NCBI RefSeq assembly: GCF_004364335.1
Contig: NZ_SOCR01000001.1
Coordinates: 310,001 to 374,000, forward strand
From: Pseudomonas graminis
GTDB taxonomy: Bacteria; Pseudomonadota; Gammaproteobacteria; Pseudomonadales; Pseudomonadaceae
Direction: 5' to 3'
DNA: 64,000 nucleotides
Both the position numbers and the translations under genes were made by a program. Numbering within the stretch: position 1 is the stretch's first letter; the number at the start of each line of letters is the position of its first letter. Shown here one piece after another: positions 7,668-16,800 of the stretch. The notes below the pieces were generated by a model that was not told where the DNA came from, ran no database searches, and was given only the letters and a program-made list of their open reading frames with translations.

Positions 7668-8636
7668 TCAGCGGTAATCATCCCGTTTCAGACGATCCAT
7701 CACCCCGCGCTTTAGCGCGCTGGTCGTCTGCATCTCACACGTTACTGTCCTGAACAGATAGCCGTTCGCAGTGTGTTCCGCCAACACCGCGTGACTGTCG
7801 TCGATCAGCGCCACCCACGCATCGCGAGTCCAACCGGGTATTGCACAATCCCTGGGATGGAGGTGGAAGGATGAGAACACCAGGGTTTCCTGAAGTGCGC
7901 CCTCCACATGGCGCGCGATGTATTCAAGAAAATTCATCGCAATGGTGGCGGTAAGGGTGGACCCCGCGAAGATGATTGCAAGCATCACTCGCTGCCTTTT
8001 TTCCTCCGTGCCCAGCGCATGTTTTTCCCATGCCATGAGCTTGACCCGATCGCGCATCACCAAACCGATGAATGTCGGCGTCCGTGCCGCGAGGATAATG
8101 GAGACTAGAACGACAACCACACTCAGGGACACGACTCCGATGAGAACCCAAAGAGTGACCAATATCAGGCTGGTCAGCGCTTTCTGAGCAACTGGGAATT
8201 TCGCAGGGTCAACGCGTGTCACGTTGAGGATGTAGGAATCGGCATGCGCACTGGCATAGATCCCCAGACATAACGTTGGGAGCGCCACCAGCAGCGTGAT
8301 CCACCACCCGCTGGCTCTGAATTTCTCAACCAACCTGAAGTGGCGCGCTGCTATCACCGTGGATCCGAGCGCAATTGGCAGGTACAACAGTTGATCGGCA
8401 TCGCGGTGAATCGCACCTCCTACACAATGCCAAAACAATAGAAACACCAAGGCACACATCGATATCACCGTCACTGCAGCCCAATACTCCTGGACCCCCC
8501 ACCACCGAAAGCTGTAGTTCAGCTTCCATGGGAAATGCTTTAGATGAGTGCGGATAAACAGTGGTTTATCGGCCAGGTGATCGACCAGTGCGAGAATTGC
8601 GGCGAACAATAGGTAGCTGGCGATGTACGGAAACAT
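7668..8636 (-). CDS. Uncharacterised multi-pass membrane protein
   Basis: 322 residues, no family recognised. Hydrophobic segments lie near residues 3-20, 52-72, 83-98, 110-130, 148-178 and 218-238. The segment between 180 and 215 is charged, and the last 80 residues look soluble and cysteine/histidine-bearing (SFHLHPRDC). The ATG at 8636 fits the start of the first membrane segment. Isolated gene on the minus strand, convergent with nothing obvious and preceded by a 345-base intergenic region. No function is proposed. Confidence 0.7.
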   Translation of the reverse strand: MFPYIASYLLFAAILALVDHLADKPLFIRTHLKHFPWKLNYSFRWWGVQEYWAAVTVISMCALVFLLFWHCVGGAIHRDADQLLYLPIALGSTVIAARHFRLVEKFRASGWWITLLVALPTLCLGIYASAHADSYILNVTRVDPAKFPVAQKALTSLILVTLWVLIGVVSLSVVVVLVSIILAARTPTFIGLVMRDRVKLMAWEKHALGTEEKRQRVMLAIIFAGSTLTATIAMNFLEYIARHVEGALQETLVFSSFHLHPRDCAIPGWTRDAWVALIDDSHAVLAEHTANGYLFRTVTCEMQTTSALKRGVMDRLKRDDYR

Positions 8637-8802
8637 GAAATGGAGGCGTCCCTTTTGGAGTGGGGCAACGTTATCTCACGAAGAACGCGGGTCTTCGATA
8701 CGCCAATGCGCAATTTAGCATCACCGACAGAGCCCGCCCTCAATCATTGAACCCATTGGAAGGCGGCCCAAGCCATACCGCAAAATGGATGGCGTACACG
8801 CT

Positions 8803-8832
8803 GGCCGCTTCCCGGCTAAAGCCGGTCCCGCT
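8803..8832. repeat. REP palindrome in the 8637-8981 gap
   Basis: CTTCCCGGCTAAAGCCGGTC within the gap between the membrane protein and the histidine kinase gene. Apart from this element I see no gene in 8637-8981; promoters for the two divergent genes must lie here but none is clear. Confidence 0.65.
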
Positions 8833-8981
8833 CAAGCGCCGTGTATGGCGAATCATCCCGCTGGCCGGAACCTTGTCTTTCTGCCCGAGTCCTTTCTGAA
8901 AGCCAAATTGCATTCTGCCAGCATGCAGCGTAAAACGCTGGCCGCCGATACTGCTGGATCAGCCAGCTGGCGCAGTCCCGG

Positions 8982-11642
8982 ATGGCGCATGGCGCATCGC
9001 CGACCTCAGGTCATAACGTTACGTTTGCAGGTGGAAAGTTGAAGCATTTGACCCGGGAAGCCCTTGAGGCTGAAGTCATGCAGTTGCGGTCGGCATTGAA
9101 GCAAAGTGAAGCCCTGAGGCTGGACAGTCTTTGCACCGGCACACGACGGAACGTTGTCGAGGGCGTGCTCGACAGTGCGGCCGAGCGCATCGCTGAAGAG
9201 GTTGCCGGGCAGGCGATCGAAGACGCGCAGATACGCTACCGCCTTGCCGTAAAAGCCACCAACGATGCGATCTGGGACTGGGACCTCAAAGAAAACCACG
9301 TCCTGTGGAACGACGCGCTGGAACGGGTCTACGGCCATCCCCTCGCCACGGTCGAAATGACCGGCGACTGGTGGATCGCGCAGATTCACCCCGATGACAG
9401 GCAGCGCATCGTCGCCTCGATCCATGACGTGATAGACGGCAGGCAGACCGGCTGGAGTGACGAGTACCGGTTTCGCCGGGTGGACGGCAGTTACGCTCAG
9501 GTCCTCGACCGTGGGCACGTCATCCGCGACGTTCACGGCAACGCCGTGCGCATGATCGGCGCCATGCTTGATCTCACGCCGATTCGCGACACCGAGGCCG
9601 CACTGCGGCAAAGCGAGGAGCGCTTCAGGACGATCCTGGAGACGGTCGATACCGCCTTCGCCATCGTTCAGGTCAAGTTCGATGCCAACGACTACCCGGT
9701 CGACTATCGCTTTGTGGAAGCCAATCCGGCATTCGAACGCGAGGCTGGCGTCAACCTGCGCGGAAAATGGGTCAGGGAATTTGCCCCGGATCTGGAGCAA
9801 TTCTGGTTCGACACCTATGGACGGGTGGCCAAGACCCGTGTGCCGGCCACCTTCGAAAGCTACGCCAAGGCCTTTCAGCGCTGGTTTGACGTGCGCGCCG
9901 TGCCCGTCGGCGATCCCGCCGAATGTCAGATTGCGATCATCTTCAACGACGTGACGGGGCGGCGGGATGCCGAAGAACGTCTGCGTCAGAGCGAAGCCAT
10001 CGCCCGCGCTAACGTCGAACGTGTGCAGCTGGCCCTCGCGGCCGGAGCCATTTTCGGCACCTGGCATTGGGACTTGCCCAGCGACAGTTTCACCGTCGAC
10101 GAAGCGTTCGCCCGAGCCTTTGGCCTCGACCCGGTGCTGGGCTACGAGGGCCTGAGCCTTGAGCAAGTGGTGGCGACCGTGCATCCGGAAGACCGGGCGG
10201 GCCTGATGACGGCGATCAACGAAGCCATTCGTCGCGGAGGCGCCTACGCCCATCAATACCGGGTCCGTCGTGCCGACGGCAAATACTATTGGATCGAGGC
10301 AAACGGCCGCGTCAATTTCAGCGACGAAGGTGTTCCCCTGAGCTTTCCCGGTGTCTTGATCGATGTGGAGGAGCGGCGTTCGGTCGAAGCCCAGCGCGAC
10401 CTCGCCACCGCCGCCCTGCGTACCCTCAATGAGACCCTTGAACAGCGCGTGGCTGAACGCACCGCAGCGTTGATGCAGGCCGAGGAAAAGCTGCGTCAGT
10501 CGCAAAAGATGGAAGCCGTGGGCCAACTCACCGGCGGGCTTGCCCATGACTTCAATAATTTGCTGGCGGGTATCTCGGGCTCCCTGGAGTTGCTGAGTGC
10601 ACGGTTTGCCCAGGGTCGTCTGACGGATGTCGAGCGCTACCTGACGACGGCACAAGGCGCCACCAAACGTGCCGCCGCCTTGACTCACCGGCTGCTTGCA
10701 TTTTCCCGTCGACAGACACTCGATCCCCGGCCCACCGAAATCAACAGCCTTGTCGAGGGCATGACCGAGCTGATCCGGCGTACCGTGGGGCCGAGCATCA
10801 CCGTGCAGACCGTCGGATCGCCGGACAGCTGCGTCGCCCTGGTCGACGCGAGCCAGCTGGAAAATGCGCTGCTGAATCTGTGCATCAACTCCCGGGATGC
10901 CATGCAGGACGGCGGCAGCATTACCATTGAAACCCGCTGTCAGGTCGTGGGATCAGCGGAAGCACCGCTGCTGGAGGTCGCCGAGGGCGAATACCTGACC
11001 CTTAGCGTGACCGACACCGGGACCGGCATGCCGGCCAACGTCGTGGCGAAGGCATTCGACCCCTTCTTCACCACCAAACCCATCGGCCAGGGCACCGGCC
11101 TGGGCCTCTCGATGATTTACGGGTTCGCCAGGCAATCAGGGGGGCAGGTTCGCATCGCCTCCGCAGTCGGACAAGGGACGACGCTGTCCATCTACCTCCC
11201 CCGCCACCACGGAAATCCCGGCTCCAATGAAGCGCACACACAGGATGCCGCCACTCAGGCTGCAGGCATTGGTGAATCGATCCTGGTTGTGGATGATGAA
11301 CCCACCGTGCGCATGCTGGTGACAGAGGTGCTGAGCGAGCTGGGCTATTCAGTCATGGAGGCGGCGGACAGTGCCAGCGGACTCAAGCTGCTGCGCTCGG
11401 ACGTGCGGGTCGACATGCTCGTCACCGATGTGGGTTTGCCCGGCGGGATGAACGGACGCCAGATGGCGGACGCCGCGCGGGAGCTGCGTCCGGGACTCAA
11501 GACGCTATTCATCACCGGCTACGCCGAAAGCGCGGCCATCGGCGCCAACCAACTTGAGCCTGGCATGCATGTGCTGACCAAGCCCTTCGCCATTGAAACA
11601 CTGGCCGCTCGTGTGCGTGAACTCATGCACACGGCGGTCTGA
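8982..11642 (+). CDS. Soluble PAS-PAS-PAS hybrid histidine kinase
   Basis: 886 residues from the ATG at 8982; a TTG at 9039 with AGGTGG just before it is a credible alternative (867 residues). No membrane segment. Order: short coiled coil (25-60); PAS/PAC 1 (about 85-200, with IWDWDLKENHVLWNDALERV); PAS 2 (about 215-325); PAS/PAC 3 (about 345-465, WHWDLPSDSFTVDEAF); coiled coil; HisKA with GQLTGGLAHDFNNLLAGISG, phospho-acceptor His about residue 522; HATPase with N box LENALLNLCINSRDAMQDGG, DTGTGMP and GTGLGLSMIYGF; and a C-terminal receiver with VVDDEP, Asp about residue 816 in LVTDVGLPGG, and KPF. The His-D-F-N-N type often works with such fused receivers. The signal is probably cytosolic (redox, light or ligand in the PAS domains). 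No partner response regulator is adjacent. Confidence 0.9.
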   Translation: MAHGASPTSGHNVTFAGGKLKHLTREALEAEVMQLRSALKQSEALRLDSLCTGTRRNVVEGVLDSAAERIAEEVAGQAIEDAQIRYRLAVKATNDAIWDWDLKENHVLWNDALERVYGHPLATVEMTGDWWIAQIHPDDRQRIVASIHDVIDGRQTGWSDEYRFRRVDGSYAQVLDRGHVIRDVHGNAVRMIGAMLDLTPIRDTEAALRQSEERFRTILETVDTAFAIVQVKFDANDYPVDYRFVEANPAFEREAGVNLRGKWVREFAPDLEQFWFDTYGRVAKTRVPATFESYAKAFQRWFDVRAVPVGDPAECQIAIIFNDVTGRRDAEERLRQSEAIARANVERVQLALAAGAIFGTWHWDLPSDSFTVDEAFARAFGLDPVLGYEGLSLEQVVATVHPEDRAGLMTAINEAIRRGGAYAHQYRVRRADGKYYWIEANGRVNFSDEGVPLSFPGVLIDVEERRSVEAQRDLATAALRTLNETLEQRVAERTAALMQAEEKLRQSQKMEAVGQLTGGLAHDFNNLLAGISGSLELLSARFAQGRLTDVERYLTTAQGATKRAAALTHRLLAFSRRQTLDPRPTEINSLVEGMTELIRRTVGPSITVQTVGSPDSCVALVDASQLENALLNLCINSRDAMQDGGSITIETRCQVVGSAEAPLLEVAEGEYLTLSVTDTGTGMPANVVAKAFDPFFTTKPIGQGTGLGLSMIYGFARQSGGQVRIASAVGQGTTLSIYLPRHHGNPGSNEAHTQDAATQAAGIGESILVVDDEPTVRMLVTEVLSELGYSVMEAADSASGLKLLRSDVRVDMLVTDVGLPGGMNGRQMADAARELRPGLKTLFITGYAESAAIGANQLEPGMHVLTKPFAIETLAARVRELMHTAV

Positions 11643-11754
11643 TCCTCACGGCGCAAGACGCGATCAGATTTCGTCAGTGCCGGTACGGGAAGCTGAGCAC
11701 CGGCAGCCGCCCGCCCGGCCTCGTGCGCAGCCATTGCGACTGCCGAAGGCAAGG

Positions 11755-11780
11755 GGGCAGGCCCCGGCTGGGGCCTGCCC
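11755..11780. terminator. Strong hairpin downstream of the kinase gene
   Basis: GGGCAGGCCCC-GGCT-GGGGCCTGCCC, a perfect 11-bp stem with a four-base loop and no T-run, about 110 bases after the kinase stop. It probably closes the kinase transcript. The rest of 11643-11820 has no supported gene. Confidence 0.5.
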
Positions 11781-11827
11781 GTCCTGCACCACACCGACTG
11801 CGAATGGAATTGTTTCGCTTCCAAACA

Positions 11828-11877
11828 TTGACAGCCTGCCGAAACGCTCGCTATACCTACAGTGTTGTACGACGACA
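11828..11877 (+). promoter_or_regulatory. Sigma-70 promoter and operator-like dyad for the ExuT-type gene
   Basis: TTGACA (11828-11833) and TATACC (11852-11857) are 18 bases apart. Right after the -10, TGTTGTACGACGACA (11863-11877) is an imperfect dyad (TGT-GT...AC-ACA). Its place at the expected transcription start suggests a repressor site, perhaps for a GntR-type regulator encoded elsewhere. The leader to the ATG at 12148 is about 270 bases long and contains no ORF I can support. Confidence 0.5.
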
Positions 11878-12147
11878 GACGATTACCGTCGGTTACCCCA
11901 ATAATAAGAATGTCGGTCACACCATGAATCTGACGTGGGTCCCCGCCCCGAACACCCGTTTCAAAGGCGCTTCGCCGACCTTGCGCTGCCATGGCGCGCC
12001 AAGGCCGCCCGTCACGCCGCCCGGAACACTTACACAGAGCACTTGCTAGCCGTCTGACTCCAGCTCTCGAGCCTGGGAGACGTATGTGCGTGTGTTTGCC
12101 ACATCCGGCAAGCGCGCATTATCCCTCCAATAATAAAAAGTGATGCC

Positions 12148-13563
12148 ATGATCCCGAACGAGTCTACCCACCCACAAAGCATTACCCAGGCGGCCACCCG
12201 GTCCGTCGGCAAATATCGCTGGACGATCTGCGCGCTGCTGTTTTTCGCCACCACGGTCAATTACCTGGACCGTCAGGTGCTCAGCCTGCTGGCGCCGGAG
12301 CTGTCCACGACCTTTGGCTGGAGCAACACCGACTATGCCAACATTGCCTCGGTGTTTCAGTTCGTCTATGCCATCTCGATGATTTTCGCCGGGCGGCTGG
12401 TCGACAGGATTGGCACCAAAACCGCTTTCGTGGTGGCCATCAGTGTCTGGTCCACCGGCGCGGTGTTGCACGCGTTTGCGGTGCCACTGGGCCAAGGCAT
12501 TGGCGCGATTACCACCGCCCTTGGGTTCGCCGCCCTTCCGGTGTCTATTGCGGGCTTCATGTTGGCGCGGGCCGTGCTGGCGGTTGGCGAGGCCGGTAAC
12601 TTTCCGATCGCGATCAAAGCGGTCGCCGAATATTTCCCGAAAAAAGAACGCTCCTTCGCCACCGGCATCTTCAATTCCGGCGCCAACGTAGGCGCAATCA
12701 CGGCGCCCATTTGCGTGCCACTTATCGCGGCATTCTGGGGCTGGGAATCAGCGTTCATCGTGGTTGGCCTGCTGGGTTTCGTCTGGCTGGGCGTGTGGAT
12801 TTCGCTGTATGAAAAGCCGGGTCAGCAAAAGCGCCTGACGGCCGAGGAGCTGGCTTACATCCGCAGCGATGAAATCGAGTCAGTCAAGGCGGCCCCGCTG
12901 CCGGGCGCGCCTGCCACTAAAGTGTCCTGGTTCAAATTGCTCACCTATCGCCAGACGTGGGCGTTCGCCTTCGGCAAGTTCATGACCGACGGCGTGTGGT
13001 GGTTTTTCCTGTTCTGGCTGCCCACCTACCTGTCGGCCCAGTACGCGATGAAAGGCCAGGCCATCGTGCTGCCGCTGTTCGTGCTGTACAGCATGACCAT
13101 GGTCGGCAGCATTGGCGGGGGCTGGTTCCCGAGCTACTTCATGGCTCGCGGTGACAAGCCGTATGACGGCCGGATGAAAGCCATGCTGGTGATCGCGCTG
13201 TTCCCGCTGGTGGTGCTGCTGGCGCAACCGTTCGGCTATATCAGCTTCTGGGTGCCCGTGCTGTTGATCGGTGTCGGCGCTTCCGCGCACCAGGCGTGGT
13301 CCTGCAACATCTTCACCACCGTCTCCGACATGTTCCCGCAGAAAACCGTGGCGTCCGTGGTCGGCATCGGTGGCATGGCGGGCGGCCTGGGCGGCGTGGT
13401 CATGACCAAGATCGGCGGCTGGGTGTTCGACTACTACAAGTCGATCAACGACATTCACACCGGCTACATGATCATGTTCGCGATCTGCGCCCTCGCCTAC
13501 CTGGTGGCGTGGAGTGTGATGAAGACATTGGTACCGCGCCACAAAGAGATCACCGACCTTTAA
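12148..13563 (+). CDS. MFS transporter, ExuT-like (anion:cation symporter family)
   Basis: 471 residues with 12 membrane segments. The opening FFATTVNYLDRQVLSLLAPE is diagnostic of the hexuronate/glucarate branch of the ACS family (TM1), followed by AISMIFAGRLVDRIGTK (motif A) and AVLAVGEAGNFPIAIKAVAE in TM4. About 30 extra residues between TM3 and TM4 and the long central loop fit ExuT-like proteins. It would import an acidic sugar such as galacturonate or glucuronate, or a related sugar acid, by proton symport. No catabolic gene for uronates is adjacent, so it may belong to a dispersed regulon. The promoter carries a dyad at the start site. Confidence 0.85.
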   Translation: MIPNESTHPQSITQAATRSVGKYRWTICALLFFATTVNYLDRQVLSLLAPELSTTFGWSNTDYANIASVFQFVYAISMIFAGRLVDRIGTKTAFVVAISVWSTGAVLHAFAVPLGQGIGAITTALGFAALPVSIAGFMLARAVLAVGEAGNFPIAIKAVAEYFPKKERSFATGIFNSGANVGAITAPICVPLIAAFWGWESAFIVVGLLGFVWLGVWISLYEKPGQQKRLTAEELAYIRSDEIESVKAAPLPGAPATKVSWFKLLTYRQTWAFAFGKFMTDGVWWFFLFWLPTYLSAQYAMKGQAIVLPLFVLYSMTMVGSIGGGWFPSYFMARGDKPYDGRMKAMLVIALFPLVVLLAQPFGYISFWVPVLLIGVGASAHQAWSCNIFTTVSDMFPQKTVASVVGIGGMAGGLGGVVMTKIGGWVFDYYKSINDIHTGYMIMFAICALAYLVAWSVMKTLVPRHKEITDL

Positions 13564-13581
13564 CCGGTCGTTTGAAGCCTG

Positions 13582-13601
13582 GCCCCGGTGTAAGCCGGGG
13601 C
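13582..13601. terminator. Hairpin after the ExuT-like gene
   Basis: GCCCCGG-TGTAAG-CCGGGGC, a 7-bp perfect stem with a six-base loop, 18 bases after the stop codon. No T-tract. Confidence 0.5.
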
Positions 13602-13613
13602 TGAGGCAACAAG

Positions 13614-13770
13614 GTGGGACCGGCTTTAGCCGGGAAAGCGTCAGACGCCACACAGCAAAAGTGATGGCGCTTGCACTGGCCTCTTCCCGGCTGAAGCCGG
13701 TCCTACGAAACCGGGTGCCGTCAGTGAGTTGATCGTGAACTCGAACGTAGGACCGGCTTTAGCCGGGAAA
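13614..13770. repeat. Three REP elements between convergent genes
   Basis: The GGACCGGCTTTAGCCGGGAA element occurs forward at about 13617-13637 and 13750-13769 and inverted (CTTCCCGGCTGAAGCCGGTC) at about 13683-13703. They lie between the ends of two convergent genes, the classic REP position. Confidence 0.75.
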
Positions 13771-13818
13771 TCAAGCAAATACAACAAGGGTCCGCTCAGG
13801 CTCGGCCAGCGCATCAAC

Positions 13819-16800
13819 CTAACCAATCGGGGTTTCATTCACCTCGTCGTCAGCCGCAGCTTCAGGTTCCGGTAATGCTGCGAAGTTGACCAGAAGCGGG
13901 GCAACCACGGCCTCATCGGCCCGCTCGGCAGCGATGTCCCGTCGTGATTGATCCAGCAGATCGTTCAGCGCGACGTGCAGCTTTTGCAAGGCCCCCTGTT
14001 TATCCACCCACCAGTCGGTGGACCACAGCCTCAGCAGGTTCCAGCCCAGGCCACTGAGAATCGCCCCGCGCACTTTGTCCCGGTCCCGCGCAGTGGCCGC
14101 GCTGTGGTAGGTGGCACCGTCGCATTCAACACCCGCCAGATAATCGCCCGGGCGATCCGGGTGAACGATGCCCAGATCGATGCGGAAACGTGACACGCCG
14201 ATCTGCGGAACGACCTGCCAGCCCAGACGCCTCAGCCCTTCGGCCACGGCCTCTTCAAACGGCGAGTCATAGCCGCCCACCGAGCCTTGTACCGCCTCGG
14301 CCAGCGCCTTCGGCCCACGCTGGGCAAACTCGATGAAGTGCTTCAGATCGCGCACGGCGCGGGCATTGGTGCGGTTAAGGTCGATCATCGACGGATCGAA
14401 CGAGGTGAACACCAGCATTTCTCGCCGCGATCGGGTGATGGCGACGTTGAGCCGGCGCCAGCCGCCGTCTTTGTTGAGCGGCCCGAAGTTCATCGACATC
14501 ACCGGCGCACCGGGTTCGGTGGGGCCGTAACCAATGCCGAGCATGATCAGGTCACGCTCGTCGCCCTGGACCGTTTCCAGGTTTTTGACCACCACCGGTT
14601 CGGTCTGGGTGTCCTGGAAGAACGGCTCGATCTGCGGGTATTGCTTGCGGGCCGCGTCCAGCAGGTCGTTGATCAGCTTCTGCTGATCGGAGTTGAGGGT
14701 GATGATGCCGATGGAATACCCCGCCGCCACAAACGCAGGGTCGGTGAGGCGCTTCACGGTCTCATTGACGATGGCTTGGGCTTCGGCCTGGTTATAACGC
14801 CCCTTGCCTTTCGCGTACACGCCCTCCACCTTGCGCCACTCGACCGCGCTGGCGCGGGTTTCCGCCGCCGGGAAGGTGATCAGGTTGCTGTCGTAGTAAC
14901 GGTGATTGGAAAAGGCAATCAGGCTTTCATGGCGACTGCGGTAGTGCCAGCTCAAACTGTGGCTCGGCACCCCTGCCCCCAGGCATTCGTCGAGGATGCT
15001 TTCCATGTCTTCGGCGGTGTCGTCGTCGCCCGCGTTCGGACCACGGCTGAAGAAGTTGGTCGGCGGCATCTGCCGGGGGTCACCGGCGATAATCACCTGC
15101 TTGCCCCGGGCAATCGAGCCGATGGCGTCCCACGGCGCGATCTGCGACGCCTCGTCGAAGATCACCAGGTCGAATGGCGGCTGATCGGCAGGCAAAAATT
15201 GCGCAATCGACAACGGACTCATGAGCATGCACGGCGCCAGGCGATTCAGCGCATCGCCCATCTCGATCGCCAACTGCCGGACCGGTTTGTGCCGGCGCGA
15301 CTTCTGCAATTCATGCTTGAGAATGGCAAAGCCGCTGCTTTTGGGAATGTCATTCTTGGACGGAATCAAGCCGCACAGTTTGGCGCGGATATAGCGCACG
15401 GTCAGTTTCGCCAGCTCGTCGTCCAGGCGCACGAACGCGCCGATGTCACTCATGTGCTCGGCCGCCACGAAATTGCGCAGCAAGGGTTCGCCGTCGATGC
15501 CCTGGGTTGCGAACCAGTGGGCATAGGCCGTGACAAAGGTCTCCTCGGTGGCAGACGGCGAAAGGCTGCCAGCTTCCAGTGCCTTAGCCAGACTCGCCAA
15601 GCCTGCTTGCGCCGACTGTTCCCTCACGCGGCACCAGTCGCACCACGCCTTGAGCTGCTCTTCCTGCTGCTGTATGGCGAGAGACGTCGCCCGAAGTGTC
15701 GCCACACTCAGGGACGTTTCAGTGCTTATGCACGCCAGCCCGGCGAACGACCGTGTGGCCGCCTCAACGCGGGACAACGCCTGCTGCAAGGTCGAGCAGG
15801 CGTTAGCGATTTGCCCACTCGGCGCCAGCATGTCGTTCGCGTCGATCACCAGACGCGCAACCGCGCCGCGCAACGCAACCAGGTGTTCGGGGGATTCGGC
15901 CAACCCGATCAGCGTTTTGCGCAAATGCTCGGCCAGGGTCACGGCCTGCAGCGTGCGCACCGGATCGCTTTTCAGGCCTTGCCAGCCAGGGATCGACTGC
16001 ATGTCGCTGGCCAACCTGTCCAGTTCCACGAGCTGAGCCTGAAGGCGCTCAAAAATGGCGAGGTCGCCAACGGTGTCCGGCAGGCCCGCCGCGCCACCCA
16101 GAGAGGCGAGTTGCTTCGCCACCTTTTTCTTGGCCAGGGTCGCCAGGAACCAGAACTTGCCCTCGGCTTCGTGCCATTCGTTTCGCAGTTGCGCGACCGG
16201 TACACGACGGCACGCTTCATCGGCGTAATCGAGTGACAGGGTTTCTTCAAGCTCCCGATAGCTTTCGAGCAACTGGCAACTGCGCCGGGCCGCCTCGATA
16301 CGCGCGGCAGCGTCGGGTGCAAAGGCAAATGACAGGTTCAGGCCATGGGACTCGAGCACCCGCGCTGCCAGATCATACAGCTGCCGGACCTGAGCCACTT
16401 CAGCCACCGGCAACGGCACGAGGGTCAGTGCCAACAGCCGTTCGCTGGTGGCATTCAATTCATCGAGCGCCTGGGGCACTTCCCGTGCGGCACCGGCCAT
16501 CTGTGCCTGCCAGGCGTTCGACCATTGGGTCTGCGCCAGGGCACCGAATTTGCCTGACAGCTCGCGAGCGGCGCTGCCGTTGAGCCCCAGACGACGGGCG
16601 AGATCCAGCAACCCGGCGTACTCGGCGCCATCGTGTTGCGTGCCCGTTTCCCAGGCCAGCCTTGGCGTCTGAGGGCTGTGGTCGCGAACCACCCGACCGA
16701 TCGACTGGTGCAGGGTCAGGCCGTTATTCCAGCGTCGGTGCAGCACGTCGACCAGTTGATTGAGCCGTGAACGCAGGGTCTGCAACCGCGCGGCTTCACG

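Noticed and set aside
9006..10688. 560-codon minus-strand frame inside the hybrid kinase
   Set aside because: Antisense shadow; kinase motifs are on the plus strand.
11923..12049. Short plus-strand ORF in the ExuT leader
   Set aside because: No ribosome-binding site, composition not coding-like, no similarity seen.
14287..16236. 649-codon plus-strand frame opposite the helicase-nuclease
   Set aside because: Antisense shadow; His/Arg/Gln-rich with no domain, while the minus strand has clear SF1 motifs.
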